NCBI RefSeq assembly: GCF_003324565.1
Contig: NZ_QOLA01000006.1
Span: forward strand, 124,001 to 188,000
Source: Streptomyces sp. SDr-06
GTDB taxonomy: Bacteria > Actinomycetota > Actinomycetes > Streptomycetales > Streptomycetaceae
Length of the DNA: 64,000 nt
Direction of reading: 5' to 3'
Shown here piece after piece: positions 1 through 9,445 of this stretch. Under the pieces are notes generated by a model. That model was not told where the DNA came from and did no database searches. It saw only the letters and a list, made by a program, of their open reading frames with translations. The number at the start of each line of letters is the position of its first letter. Within the stretch, counting starts at the first letter, position 1. The translations under genes were made by a program, and so were the position numbers.

Positions 1-304
1 GCGGTATGCCGACGTGGAAGTGCATGACTGGGAATTCGGCGGGCGCCGGTAGCAATCGTCGGCGCCACAGCGCCGGACAAGCGCACTCCGGGCACTTGTC
101 CGGCGTGCGGCGGGTGGGTCCCCAGTCGCCCGCCGTCGTTTACGCCCGTGTTCCGCGCTTGACGCGGCACGCGTCAGGCATGGCGGCTCGCGGCCCGCCC
201 TTGGCCGCATGCGCTGTGCGCCGCTCATCGAGCAATGACGCCCCGGTGCCCACCCCCATCCGGGCTGATGACAGGGGTGGGTCGGAACACCGTGCGGTCG
301 GCCG
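1..304. other. Left-edge non-coding stretch
   Basis: I see no convincing gene here. The open frames on both strands have arginine- and proline-rich composition typical of chance frames in GC-rich DNA. The only structure I can support is the hairpin just downstream of the methyltransferase stop, listed separately. Confidence 0.5.
249..281 (-). terminator. Hairpin after methyltransferase gene
   Basis: A perfect 8-bp inverted repeat (CCCACCCC / GGGGTGGG) with a 17-nt loop lies 23 bases beyond the stop codon of the leftward methyltransferase gene. There is no T-tract, which is common for streptomycete terminators. Confidence 0.5.
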
Positions 305-1045
305 TCAGGCGCGGCAGCGAAGCATCTCGAGCGGCGGGTTGGCGTGGAAGTCCGCCCAGAAGTCATCGCCGAACTCCCGCAGACCGGCCTCGGACACCGT
401 CACCGGCACCCAGGTCAGCTCGCTGAATCCGGCCGCGCGCAGGGACTTCTCGTACACCTCGCGGCGGGGGCGGTTGGCGAAGAACGAGACCGGAGGGTCG
501 AGCAGCGCCGTGGTGCGGACCTGCGGCCCGGTCTCGGCTTCCTCCCCGGTGAGCACGCTGAGGAAGCCGTACTTCTCGGGGGTCGGCCCGTCGAAGCGGA
601 AGTCGGGCGACTGGTTGAGCAGGAAGAAGTCGGCGCCGGGCCGCAGGTTCCGATGCACGTTGCGGCACATCAGCTCCGTGGTGGCCGCATCCTGCGCGTA
701 GTTGAGCATCTGCACGGCCAAACCAATGTCGAACTGCTCCTCAAAGACCGGCAGTTCGGCCACGTCACCCACCTCGTAACGCACACCCAACGGGCTGCTC
801 TGCTCCACCTGCTGGGCGACGTGCACCATTTCACCGGAGATGTCGACTCCGAGCACCTCGGCGGCGCCGCGCCGCTTGAACTCCCTGCTGTAGAAGCCCG
901 TACCGCAAGCGAGGTCCAGGATCGACTTGCCGCGCACGTCACCCACCATGCCCAGGAAGCTGGGCACCACGGCATACTGCTCCAACGGCAGGGCCTTGAA
1001 GCCCTCGTATGCCTCGCCGATCTCGTCGTACTGTTGCACGCTCAT
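305..1045 (-). CDS. Class I SAM-dependent methyltransferase
   Basis: A 246-residue cytoplasmic methyltransferase of the Rossmann type. Motif I reads LDLACGTGFYS (about residues 42-52), followed by an acidic residue at the end of strand 2 (VLGVDISGEMV) and a motif like YEVGDVAEL, which together form the S-adenosylmethionine pocket. The C-terminal third (FFANRPRREVYEKSL) resembles ToxA-type small-molecule methyltransferases, but the substrate cannot be told. I chose the ATG at 1045 because GGGAGG lies 7 bases upstream and the protein family begins near MSVQQYDEIG; the frame stays open about 60 codons further upstream without such a site. It stands alone, with a hairpin after its stop. Confidence 0.85.
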   Translation of the reverse strand: MSVQQYDEIGEAYEGFKALPLEQYAVVPSFLGMVGDVRGKSILDLACGTGFYSREFKRRGAAEVLGVDISGEMVHVAQQVEQSSPLGVRYEVGDVAELPVFEEQFDIGLAVQMLNYAQDAATTELMCRNVHRNLRPGADFFLLNQSPDFRFDGPTPEKYGFLSVLTGEEAETGPQVRTTALLDPPVSFFANRPRREVYEKSLRAAGFSELTWVPVTVSEAGLREFGDDFWADFHANPPLEMLRCRA

Positions 1046-1683
1046 CACGCCGTCCTCCCGTTGAAGCGTCGCCGCGTTCGCCTCCAAGCCCGTGCTCCGG
1101 GCGAACGCCACCTGACTGCTTGGCAGTTTCACCCAAGGCGAGAGGACCACGTATCTGGCAGAACCCACAAAAATGCGCGCCCCAGCCCGGGTTCCCGTAC
1201 AGGCGGCGCGAGCCCATGCGTGCTTGGACAAGATGCGTTCGCCTCGCTGCCAGGTACGGGATACGACGTGACAGCCGGTAAATCACCGCGCCCGGACACT
1301 TCTTCCGCCGCGAGTGGGCGCGGCGTCGCGCCGGTCGCGCGTGCCCTGTCATCGTGATGGCCGAAACGTACGACCCCGTTGCCGCACGTCGTCTAGAGAT
1401 CCGAGCTATCCGCCGAGATCAAACCGACTGCGGAACATGTACTGCTGGGTTGATTGTGGTCATCCACCGTAATCAGCAGCCAGTTTGGCGAATCGCCGCG
1501 CTCCCTCTGGACGCCGCACCGAGCAGCGCCTATACATTCATCCGATGTACCTGACCGAGACCGCAGTCGCGCAGGGCCAAGCAGATGCCCGGCGCCCGCC
1601 AGATCCGAGGAGCCACCGAACCTGACACCCCCTCACCCGCACGTCCCGCCCGGCCCAGCACCCCCACGATTCAGGAGCCGCAC
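1046..1683. other. Intergenic region between methyltransferase and fucosidase genes
   Basis: No gene is supported. This 638-base gap holds the 5' regions of two divergent genes. A TATACAT sequence near 1537-1543 could be a -10 element for the fucosidase gene, but no good -35 partner is visible, so I do not list a promoter. Confidence 0.4.
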
Positions 1684-3744
1684 GTGTCCTCTGCACCCCT
1701 CAGCAGACGTTCCCTGATCAAGGCTGCCGCGCTCGCCGGAGGCGTCGTCGCCTTCGGGCTGCCGCAGGTACTGTTACCTGCCGACGCCGAGGCTTACCCC
1801 GTCCCCGCAAAGATGAACTGGTGGTACGAGGGCCGATTCGGGATGTTCATCCACTTCGGTTCCTACTCCTACCTCGGGCACGGTGAATGGGCGTTCACCA
1901 ACGAGAACTGGTCCAAGCCCAACTACCAGACCCAGGTGTCCGCACACTTCAACCCCACCGCCTTCAACGCGGCCGCCATCGCCCAACTGGCAGCGGATGC
2001 CGGCATGAAGTACCTGGTGATCACCGCCAAGCACCATGAGGGCTTCGCCATGTGGAACTCCCATGTTCCCGGCTTCACCGACACCACGGGTACCAAGCTC
2101 TACAACCTCCACGATTACGCGGGCGCCCAGGGCGACCTACTGGGAGCGCTCAAGGCCGAATGCGAGGCGCGAGGCGTCAAGTTCGGGCTCTACTACTCGA
2201 TCCTGGACTGGAACCACCCCTCCCAGACCGACCGAGGCGGCCTCACCACCATGGCCTCGCAGACCGCCCGAACCGCGTACATCGCCGACATGAAGGCCCA
2301 GCTTCAGGAGTTGCTGGACCGCTACGACCCCGCACTCCTGTGGTTCGACGGCGACTGGTTCGCGGAACCCGCCACCCCGACCCTGCAGGACTGGTGGCTC
2401 CGCTCGGACGGTGTCGACCTCTACAACTGGCTCATGGCCCGCAAGCCCGGCCTCGTCGTCAACGAACGGGTCAAGCGGGATTTCAACCTGGGCGACTACA
2501 CCGTCGCGGAGTTCGGTGTCCCCGGTGCCCCGTTGCAGCGGCAGTGGGAGCGATGCGACACCATGAACGGCGCCTGGGGCTACAACTCGGGCGCCGAGAA
2601 CTCCTACCGGCCTATCAGCGATTTCGTCCGGGAACTCATCACGTGTGTCTCCCGGGACGGCAACTTCCTGCTGAACATCGGCCCCAAGGGCGACGGCTCC
2701 GTCACCCCCGGATCCGTGACCATTCTGCGCGGCCTGGCCTCCTGGATGTCGACGTACGCAGACAGCATCCACGGAGCCATGGCGAGCCCCTTCTCGACCG
2801 ACCCGCCCTGGGGCAGGGCCACCAAGAAGGACGGCAAGCTGTTCGCCCACGTCTTCACCTGGCCTGCCAACGGTGTACTGCAGATCCCGGCGATCACCAA
2901 CACGATCAGCCGCGTCTACCTGATGAACAACCCCCCGGCTTCTCTCCCGTACACCGTCGGCAACGGACAGATCAGCGTCACCGTCCCGAAAACCGCCCCG
3001 GATGCCAACGCCTCCGTTGTCTGTGTCGAGGTCAGCGGCGTTCCCACGTCCGTCGGCGGAGCCAGGGTGGCGGTCTACCAGGACGTCGGGTACTCCGCCG
3101 CGAGCGCCATCCTGCCGCTGGGCAGCTACACCTCCTCCCAGCTGGCGGCCACCGGCGTGGGGCCCTCGTCCATCTCCTCGCTGAGGGTCCCCCAGGGCTA
3201 CGCCGTGACGGGTTACTCAGGCGACAACTTCACCGGCACGGCCTGGCAGTTCACCATGGACAACCCCGACCTGCGCGTGACCGGCAACAACGACGCGATC
3301 GTCTCGCTGAAGGTCACCTTCAACCCGGCCTCCTACTTCCGGCTGATCAACGTCACGGACGGCCTGGCGCTGGACAGCGGCGGCAACGTCGGCGCCGGAT
3401 CCAACCTCAAACAGTGGACGCCCGTCGACAGCCCCAACCTCCAGTGGCAGGCGGTTGACCTCGGCAACGGCTACTACAGGCTGGTCAACCGCGCCAACGG
3501 CATGGTCGTCGACGGCTGGGGATCGACCAGCGACGGAGCCCCCGCCCAGCAAGCGACCTGGAACGGCGGGCCCCACCAGCAGTGGCAGATCACCGACCGC
3601 GACAGCGGCCGGTTTTCGATCGCCAACCGCACCACCGGGCTCGTGCTCGACGGCGGCGGACAAGTCCCCTCCGGTTCCGTGACCAAGCAGTGGACCTGGG
3701 TGACCAGCACCAATCTTCTGTGGACATTCGAAGCCGCCTCCTGA
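1684..3744 (+). CDS. Secreted GH29 alpha-L-fucosidase with crystallin-like and ricin-type lectin domains
   Basis: Exported hydrolase of 686 residues that should release terminal alpha-L-fucose from glycans. The N-terminus SRRSLIKAAALAGG is a twin-arginine signal. The GH29 catalytic barrel covers roughly residues 45-450; WWYEGRFGMFIHFG and LLWFDGDW are family motifs, and Asp222 in the latter is the expected nucleophile. Residues about 460-549 (VAVYQDVGYSAASAILPLGSYT) look like a beta/gamma-crystallin fold, and about 550-686 is a ricin-type (CBM13) beta-trefoil with three QW-like repeats. The GTG at 1684 was chosen because AGGAG lies 6 bases upstream; an ATG 33 codons earlier lacks a site. No adjacent sugar transporter is present. 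Confidence 0.92.
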   Translation: MSSAPLSRRSLIKAAALAGGVVAFGLPQVLLPADAEAYPVPAKMNWWYEGRFGMFIHFGSYSYLGHGEWAFTNENWSKPNYQTQVSAHFNPTAFNAAAIAQLAADAGMKYLVITAKHHEGFAMWNSHVPGFTDTTGTKLYNLHDYAGAQGDLLGALKAECEARGVKFGLYYSILDWNHPSQTDRGGLTTMASQTARTAYIADMKAQLQELLDRYDPALLWFDGDWFAEPATPTLQDWWLRSDGVDLYNWLMARKPGLVVNERVKRDFNLGDYTVAEFGVPGAPLQRQWERCDTMNGAWGYNSGAENSYRPISDFVRELITCVSRDGNFLLNIGPKGDGSVTPGSVTILRGLASWMSTYADSIHGAMASPFSTDPPWGRATKKDGKLFAHVFTWPANGVLQIPAITNTISRVYLMNNPPASLPYTVGNGQISVTVPKTAPDANASVVCVEVSGVPTSVGGARVAVYQDVGYSAASAILPLGSYTSSQLAATGVGPSSISSLRVPQGYAVTGYSGDNFTGTAWQFTMDNPDLRVTGNNDAIVSLKVTFNPASYFRLINVTDGLALDSGGNVGAGSNLKQWTPVDSPNLQWQAVDLGNGYYRLVNRANGMVVDGWGSTSDGAPAQQATWNGGPHQQWQITDRDSGRFSIANRTTGLVLDGGGQVPSGSVTKQWTWVTSTNLLWTFEAAS

Positions 3745-4164
3745 CCAACGCGGGCCTCACCGTAAGCGCGGGGGGTCGCCCGTGTGCGCAGGGCAGGGAC
3801 GGCGGACCCGGCCCAGCCGGAGCGCCGCACAGACAGACGTGCCGCCCGGGCGACTCACCCCACGGGCGCCACCGGGGGCAGAGTGGCGTCCCCCCACCAC
3901 GAACGCTCATGGGCAGGAGATGCGCCCGATCCGACGCGAGGGGCGGCACACGGTGGTCAGCGACGCTCTGAGGGTGCCGCCGCGGAGCCGAAATCCGGCC
4001 ACACTCGCGCCGCCAGACGGCATCAAGCCCCCCTTCCACACCAGGAGTTGCCGGGGGCAGAATCGCCTCCTCGACAACCTATGGACAGCGACTTGTCATG
4101 CCCCCTTAAATCTGAGACAGCATCAGCAACACGCATGAGCCGCCCCTCCCTTCAGAGGAGACCG
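3745..4164. other. Intergenic region before the M4 protease
   Basis: No gene supported in these 420 bases. The open frame running in from the left into the protease lacks a ribosome-binding site and has arginine/alanine-rich composition up to the true start. A short, relatively A/T-rich patch (4093-4120) is the likely promoter zone of the protease, but I could not assign paired boxes. Confidence 0.4.
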
Positions 4165-5838
4165 ATGAGACCGAACCGGAGAACATCACGCCTCACCACC
4201 GCCGGCGTGGCCGTCACGGCCACCACCCTGCTCGCCGCTGCCCTCTCGACCGGCGCGTCCGCCGCGAGCACCCCCCAGACCCAGGCCGAAGCGCGAGCCG
4301 CCCACCCAACCCCGGACCGCGCCACCGCCATCCGCAACGCGAACGCCGCCAGCACCGCGCACGCCGCCCAGCTCGCTCTCACCGCTGCCCAGCAGACCTC
4401 GGTACGCGATGTGATCGTCGATCCCGACGGCAGCCAGCACGTACGGTACGACCGGTCCTACCGCAAACTGCCCGTCCTCGGCGGCGACTTCGTCGTGCAC
4501 CTCTCACCCACCGGCGCCTACCGCGGCGCCGACCGGGCAGTGACGAACGACCTCTCCGTGCCCAGCATCACCCCCGAGATCTCCGCGCCGAAGGCCGCCG
4601 ACCTCGCCTCCGCCGAGCTGCGCGCGGCCCACCACGGCACGCTCAAGCAGCTGACGGCCGAACCGCAGCTCATCGTGGACGCCCTGCACGGCACACCGAG
4701 GCTCGCCTGGCGCACCCAGACCGCTGCCAAGGACTCGCTCGGCAACCCCGTCGCCCGAGTCGTGCTGACCGACGCCCGCACCGGCGCCCGCATCGACGCC
4801 TGGGACTCCATCGAGACCGTGACCGGCGACGGTCAGTCCCTCTACAGCGGCACCGTCCCGCTGGAGACCACGCAGTCCGGGGCGACGTACCAGCTCAAGG
4901 ACCCGACGCGCGGGAACACGTACACAGGTGACGCCCAGAACCAGACGGACCTGTGCTTCTTCGGAATCTGCTTCGTCCGGGCGCCCGCGGTGCTCTTCAC
5001 GGACAGCGACAACCACTGGGGCAACGGCACGAACTCCGACCGGGCGACGGCCGCCGTCGACGCCCAGTACGGCACCAACACCACCTGGGACTACTACAAG
5101 AACGTCCACGGCCGGACCGGCATCGGCGGTGACGGCAAGGGCTCGTACAACCGCGTCCACTACGGCAGCAACTACAACAACGCCTTCTGGGACGACAGTT
5201 GCTTCTGCATGACGTACGGGGACGGCGACGGCTCCACCTTCGGGCCGCTGGTCGCCCTCGACGTGGCCGGGCACGAGATGACGCACGGTGTCACGTCGAA
5301 GACGGCGGCTTTGACCTACTCCGGTGAGTCCGGCGGCCTCAACGAAGCCACGAGCGACATCATGGGCACCCTCGTCGAGTGGTACGCGAACAATAGCTCC
5401 AACCAGGGTGACTACCTCATCGGCGAGAAGATAGTGAAGCCCGGCTTCGGCAAGCCCGCGTTGCGCTTCATGGACAAGCCCTCCACCGACGGCAACTCCG
5501 CGGACTGCTGGAGCTCGGGGGTCGGCAACCTTGACGTCCACTACTCCTCGGGCGTGGCCAATCACTTCGCGTATCTCCTGGCCGAGGGCAGCGGCGCGAA
5601 GGTCATCAACGGCGTGTCCTACAACAGCCCAACCTGCAACAGCGCCTCGGTCTCCGGCATCGGCCGCGACAAGCTCGGACAGATCTGGTACCGGGCGCTG
5701 ACCGTCTACATGACGTCCTCCACCAATTACGCGGCCGCCCGCACGGCGACCCTCAACGCGGCCAAGGACCTGTACGGCGCGGGAAGCGCCGAGCAGAACG
5801 CGGTCGCCGCCGCGTGGTCGGCGGTCGCCGTCAACTAG
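4165..5838 (+). CDS. Secreted M4-family (thermolysin-like) zinc metalloprotease precursor
   Basis: A 557-residue exported zinc endopeptidase. A Sec signal peptide (RRTSRLTTAGVAVTATTLLAA) is followed by an FTP/PepSY-type propeptide (about 60-240) and the M4 catalytic domain. HEMTH at residues 370-374 carries two zinc ligands and the catalytic Glu371; GGLNEATSDIMG supplies the third ligand, Glu394; the C-terminal domain ends near SAEQNAVAAAWSAV. The ATG at 4165 has GAGGAG 5 bases upstream; another ATG 10 codons earlier has none. It should function in extracellular protein degradation, like the snapalysin gene elsewhere in the window. A strong hairpin follows the stop codon. Confidence 0.95.
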   Translation: MRPNRRTSRLTTAGVAVTATTLLAAALSTGASAASTPQTQAEARAAHPTPDRATAIRNANAASTAHAAQLALTAAQQTSVRDVIVDPDGSQHVRYDRSYRKLPVLGGDFVVHLSPTGAYRGADRAVTNDLSVPSITPEISAPKAADLASAELRAAHHGTLKQLTAEPQLIVDALHGTPRLAWRTQTAAKDSLGNPVARVVLTDARTGARIDAWDSIETVTGDGQSLYSGTVPLETTQSGATYQLKDPTRGNTYTGDAQNQTDLCFFGICFVRAPAVLFTDSDNHWGNGTNSDRATAAVDAQYGTNTTWDYYKNVHGRTGIGGDGKGSYNRVHYGSNYNNAFWDDSCFCMTYGDGDGSTFGPLVALDVAGHEMTHGVTSKTAALTYSGESGGLNEATSDIMGTLVEWYANNSSNQGDYLIGEKIVKPGFGKPALRFMDKPSTDGNSADCWSSGVGNLDVHYSSGVANHFAYLLAEGSGAKVINGVSYNSPTCNSASVSGIGRDKLGQIWYRALTVYMTSSTNYAAARTATLNAAKDLYGAGSAEQNAVAAAWSAVAVN

Positions 5839-5861
5839 CCTCGCCGACAACCCCGTTCGGC

Positions 5862-5902
5862 CCGCCCGTGCGCCGCCGCCCGCTCAGCCGGCGCACGGGC
5901 GG
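5862..5902 (+). terminator. Hairpin terminator after the M4 protease
   Basis: A perfect 13-bp inverted repeat (ccgcccgtgcgcc / ggcgcacgggcgg) with a 15-nt loop sits 23 bases after the protease stop and is followed by a short pyrimidine run (cccttctcc). Confidence 0.75.
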
Positions 5903-6129
5903 CCCTTCTCCACGCACTCCGAGCTCCGCCACCCACCAGTGCCGCGTCTCTCGCGCACTGTCACGGGACCGACCGCAGCTGTGGGGAACCCGCGCAGGCG
6001 GGGTTTGAGCGGCAGTCGGCTGTCTGCGTCGCACGCAGACGCGTCGGCCTGCGGCCGCCGTTGGTCCGCCCCTCGGGTAGGTGTGACAGGACCACCCATT
6101 TCGCCGTGGCGGGCCCTACGTTGGTCGGC

Positions 6130-6987
6130 ATGGACAACAAGCGTCTGGGTGAGTTCCTCCGGGCCCGCCGCGCGCTGGTGCGCCCCGAGGACCACGCGAT
6201 GCCCGCGGGGGCGCGCCGTACGCCGGGTCTGCGCCGCGAGGAGGTCGCCGTCCTCGCCGGGGTGAGCACCGACTACTACGTCCGGTTGGAACAGGGACGC
6301 GAACGCAATCCCTCCCCTCAGGTCCTGCGGGCCCTGGCGGGCGCCCTCCTGCTGGAGGACGAGGAAGCCGCCTACCTGCGCGCCATGGTCGACCCACCTG
6401 AGCGCCCACTGTCCCCGCCTGCGCGCGAGTACGCCGGCCCGCAGCTGGTGGCCTTGCTGGACGCGTGGGCGGACACCCCGGCCCTGGTCTACGGCCGATA
6501 TCTGGACCTGCTGGCCGTCAACTCCCTGGGCGAGGCCCTGTTCTCGTGGCTCGGCACCGAGAGCAGCCTGATCACCGCCCTGTTCCTGAACCCGGCCGCC
6601 CAACGCTTCTATCGGGACTGGGCTCTGGTGGCGCAGGGATGTGTGGCCGCGCTGCGGGCCGCCAATCCTGACCCCGGCGATCAGCGGCTGCAGGCACTCG
6701 TCGGCGAACTGTCGGTGCGCAGCCGTGATTTCGCACGCATGTGGGCGCGCCATGACGTGCGCGCCAAAACTGCCTCCACCAAGCACTTTCGGCACGCGCT
6801 CGCGGGCGAACTCGCTCTGGACTTCGAGACCTTCTCCGTCAACAGCGCCCCGGGCCAGCACCTGGTCGTCTACCGCGCCGCGCCCGGCAGCGCCGCCGAA
6901 CGGTCGCTGGCCCTGCTGGGCAGCCTCTCCCCCACCGATGTGCACGACATCCAAGACGAAGGACACACCTCGCATGAGCTCTCCTGA
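6130..6987 (+). CDS. MmyB-like helix-turn-helix transcriptional regulator
   Basis: A 285-residue DNA-binding protein. The N-terminal XRE-type helix-turn-helix (LGEFLRARR ... GLRREEVAVLAGVSTDYYVRLEQGR, about residues 5-60) is joined to the MmyB-like ligand-binding domain (about 95-265: LVYGRYLDLLAVNSLGEALF, ... VRSRDFARMWARHDVR). Proteins of this kind usually control an adjacent oxidoreductase. Here the stop codon lies inside the next gene, giving a 14-base overlap and a probable two-gene operon, which supports that role. The start is the ATG of MDNKRLGEF, matching the family N-terminus; the ribosome-binding site is weak. Confidence 0.9.
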   Translation: MDNKRLGEFLRARRALVRPEDHAMPAGARRTPGLRREEVAVLAGVSTDYYVRLEQGRERNPSPQVLRALAGALLLEDEEAAYLRAMVDPPERPLSPPAREYAGPQLVALLDAWADTPALVYGRYLDLLAVNSLGEALFSWLGTESSLITALFLNPAAQRFYRDWALVAQGCVAALRAANPDPGDQRLQALVGELSVRSRDFARMWARHDVRAKTASTKHFRHALAGELALDFETFSVNSAPGQHLVVYRAAPGSAAERSLALLGSLSPTDVHDIQDEGHTSHELS

Positions 6988-7834
6988 CTCCCCCGTATGG
7001 TTCATCACCGGCTGCTCCTCCGGCCTGGGCCGGGCTCTCGCCCACACCGTGCTGGACCGTGGGTGGCGTGCCGTGGTCACCGCCCGGGATGTCGGCAAGG
7101 TCGCCGACGTGGTCGCCGGGCACGAGGAACGCGCGCTCGTCCTGCCGCTGGACGTCACCGACGCCGAACAGGTCGCGGACGTGGTCGCGCAGGCGCAGAC
7201 AGCCTTCGGAGGCATCGACATCCTGGTCAACAACGCCGGCTACGGATACCTCGCCGCCATCGAAGAGGGCCAGGACGACGAGGTACGGGACTTGTTCGAC
7301 ACGAACGTCTTCGGGCTGGTCAACACCACGAAGGCCGTCCTTCCCTGCATGCGGGCCCAGCGGCGCGGCCACATCGTGAACATCTCCTCCCTCGGCGGGC
7401 TCATCGGGTTTGGCGCGACCGGCTACTACCACGCCACCAAGTTCGCCGTGGAGGGGCTCTCGGAGTCCCTCGCAGCCGAGGTCGCCCCCCTCGGCATCGA
7501 CGTGACGATCGTCGAACCCGCCGCATTCCGCACCAACTGGTCCGGGCCCTCCATGCACCAGTCCTCCCTCACCATCGACGACTACGCCCCCACCGCCGGC
7601 GCGCGACGCACCAGCACCCTCGCCACCTACGGTCACCAGCCCGGGGACCCCACACGCGCCGCGCACGCCATCATCGAGGCGGTCACGGCCGAAAAGCCCC
7701 CGCAGCGCCTGTTGCTGGGCAAAGCCGCGTATGACCTCGCGATCGGCAAGCTCGACTCCCTCAGGACCACCTTCGACGACTGGCGGGAGCTGACTCTCAG
7801 CGCCGACTTCCCGCCGGAGCACATGGCGAGCTGA
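6974..7834 (+). CDS. Short-chain dehydrogenase/reductase (classical SDR)
   Basis: A 286-residue NAD(P)-dependent oxidoreductase. The cofactor motif TGCSSGLGRALA is near residues 10-21, NNAGYG near 85-90, and the catalytic Ser with YYHATK (Tyr-x-x-x-Lys) near 150-160. The substrate is not evident. Its start overlaps the end of the MmyB-like regulator gene by 14 bases, so the two are co-transcribed and probably translationally coupled; the regulator is the likely controller. Confidence 0.92.
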   Translation: MSSPDSPVWFITGCSSGLGRALAHTVLDRGWRAVVTARDVGKVADVVAGHEERALVLPLDVTDAEQVADVVAQAQTAFGGIDILVNNAGYGYLAAIEEGQDDEVRDLFDTNVFGLVNTTKAVLPCMRAQRRGHIVNISSLGGLIGFGATGYYHATKFAVEGLSESLAAEVAPLGIDVTIVEPAAFRTNWSGPSMHQSSLTIDDYAPTAGARRTSTLATYGHQPGDPTRAAHAIIEAVTAEKPPQRLLLGKAAYDLAIGKLDSLRTTFDDWRELTLSADFPPEHMAS

Positions 7835-7964
7835 ACACTGCGCCACCGTCTCCTGCCAGGCCGTGAATGCCGTCCAGCGGTGTACTGGCCATCGCCTGTG
7901 CGCGGCAGGAACGGCTACGCCGAGAACCTGTCAGTTCCCGTGGATGATGCGGAAGGAGTAGCGG

Positions 7965-8630
7965 CTACCGCCGGGGGCCGACGTCAGGACGTTTGCGCCC
8001 GGGAACGCGTTGGAAGCCGAGGTTGACCCATGCCACCCCGGGGCGTCCGTGCGGATCCTCACGGTGAGCTTCGTAGACGACCTCCAGGCCGTGACCGTGG
8101 GCGAGGCTGATGGTCTCCTCGGTGGAGACGGCGAACATGCGGCGGCCCGCCGGTACTGGACCATGACGCAACGAGAGGACCACCCTGCCCTCGCTCTCCA
8201 GCAGGCTGACCAGACGGGCCATGGCCAAGGTGCGTTGCCGTTCGTCGAGATGCATCCACACCGCGGTCAGCAGGATCAGATCGAAGCGGCGCTCTTGTGC
8301 GGTCAGCCCCGGAAGCTCGGGAAGTGCGTCGTCGACCCATTCGATCTCCTGGTCAGCGTGGATACGTCGGCCCAACGCGCGCAGCTCGGCAGTGGGTTCG
8401 GCGGCGACGACGCGGTGTCCCCGGGCAGCCAGCGCCGCCGCGTCACGTCCGCTGCCGGCCCCGATGTCGAGCACGGAACTCGGCCGGGAGGGGAACAGGT
8501 GAAGCATGTCGCGGTGTACCTCGCTGAAGGTCACGCTCTCGTACTGCTCGGCGAGAGCCTCGGCCGCCTCGCCGTATCCGGCAGTACTGGCCATGCCGTG
8601 CAACCGCTGTCTGTCTGTCTCGCTGCTCAT
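7965..8630 (-). CDS. Class I SAM-dependent methyltransferase
   Basis: A 221-residue cytoplasmic methyltransferase. Motif I is SVLDIGAGSGRDAAALA (about residues 50-66), with VVAAEPTAELRALG as the acidic strand-2 end and FDLILLTAVWMHLDE as motif IV/V. No substrate domain is recognisable. Start chosen at the ATG of MSSETDRQRL; the ribosome-binding site is poor, so an internal start at MASTAGYGEA is possible. It is divergent from the glutaredoxin-like gene with a 202-base gap that shows no clear promoter. Confidence 0.85.
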   Translation of the reverse strand: MSSETDRQRLHGMASTAGYGEAAEALAEQYESVTFSEVHRDMLHLFPSRPSSVLDIGAGSGRDAAALAARGHRVVAAEPTAELRALGRRIHADQEIEWVDDALPELPGLTAQERRFDLILLTAVWMHLDERQRTLAMARLVSLLESEGRVVLSLRHGPVPAGRRMFAVSTEETISLAHGHGLEVVYEAHREDPHGRPGVAWVNLGFQRVPGRKRPDVGPRR

Positions 8631-8832
8631 GACGAGGCACCCTACGTCTGCTCCCGCACGGTCACCACAGTGAAGATCGCTGCTCGCGCACCTCCGGCGA
8701 CCGCACCGTACGGTGACAGCCCGGCTGCCAGGGCCGGCCCCGCCGAGGTCACGAACGTAGCGGTCGCTCCCCATGCGTCGATGGGCAGACAGGCGCGAGA
8801 AGCATTTCGGTTTGCCGATAACCTTCGTCACC

Positions 8833-9270
8833 ATGATGCGCGTGTGGATCCTGCCCATGGTGCTTGTGCTCTCCGGGGCAGTCGCCGCAACTGGTTTGGC
8901 CTTCAGCGGGAGCTCGGGCGCAGCGGCCGTGCTCCTGGTCGTGTTCGTGCTGTTCGCCGGCGTGAACTCACCTCTGATCTTCCCGAGGTCGATCAGTGCG
9001 GTGGAGGCACAGCGCCGGAGCGCGGTCGATGGCCGGCCGGTTGTCTTCTGGCGCCCCGGCTGCACGTACTGTCTCCGCCTGCGCATCCGCCTGGGCCGTG
9101 CCGCTCACCAGCTGCACTGGGTCGACATCTGGCGCGATCCCGCGGGAGCGGCGGCGGTCAGGGCAGTCAACGACGGCAACGAGACCGTGCCCACCCTCGT
9201 CCTGGCAGGCCAAGCGCACACCAATCCCGATCCAGCCTGGGTACGCCGACAGCTCTTCCCCGGCACCTGA
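8833..9270 (+). CDS. Membrane-anchored glutaredoxin-like protein
   Basis: A 145-residue protein with two N-terminal hydrophobic segments (WILPMVLVLSGAVAATGLAF and AVLLVVFVLFAGVNSPLIF) joined to a thioredoxin-fold domain. CTYC at residues 77-80 is a CxxC redox site after a beta strand (PVVFWRPGC), and TVPT is the cis-proline loop. Related soluble actinobacterial proteins reduce mixed disulfides with mycothiol; membrane anchoring of this domain is my reading of the hydrophobic segments. I start at the first of two adjacent ATGs, just before the first membrane segment. Which side of the membrane the CxxC faces is not certain. Confidence 0.78.
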   Translation: MMRVWILPMVLVLSGAVAATGLAFSGSSGAAAVLLVVFVLFAGVNSPLIFPRSISAVEAQRRSAVDGRPVVFWRPGCTYCLRLRIRLGRAAHQLHWVDIWRDPAGAAAVRAVNDGNETVPTLVLAGQAHTNPDPAWVRRQLFPGT

Positions 9271-9304
9271 TCGGTGTCCATGCCCGTCCGGAAGCCGAAC
9301 GGGC

Positions 9305-9445
9305 TCATGCCGGCAACGCGCGGGCACCGAGCGGACCCGCACGCAACTCCCAGAGAATGCGCAGCGCCCAGCGACGGTCGAACAGGTCGCTCGCCGCTAT
9401 GAGGGGCAACCGGTCGCCGACCCGCGAACCGGTGTTCTTGGGCAC
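9305..9445 (-). pseudogene. Truncated HxlR-family regulator
   Basis: This frame encodes only about 46 residues, ending RLPLIAASDLFDRRWALRILWELRAGPLGARALPA and then a stop. The segment DRRWALRILWELRAGP is the signature start of HxlR winged-helix domains (GGRWTLLILRELLxGP), which normally continue for another 60-70 residues with the recognition helix. The remainder is missing and the glutaredoxin-like gene begins 34 bases further on, so the 3' part was probably deleted. It is divergent from the PhzF gene, the usual place for a partner regulator. The GTG start is tentative. Confidence 0.6.
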
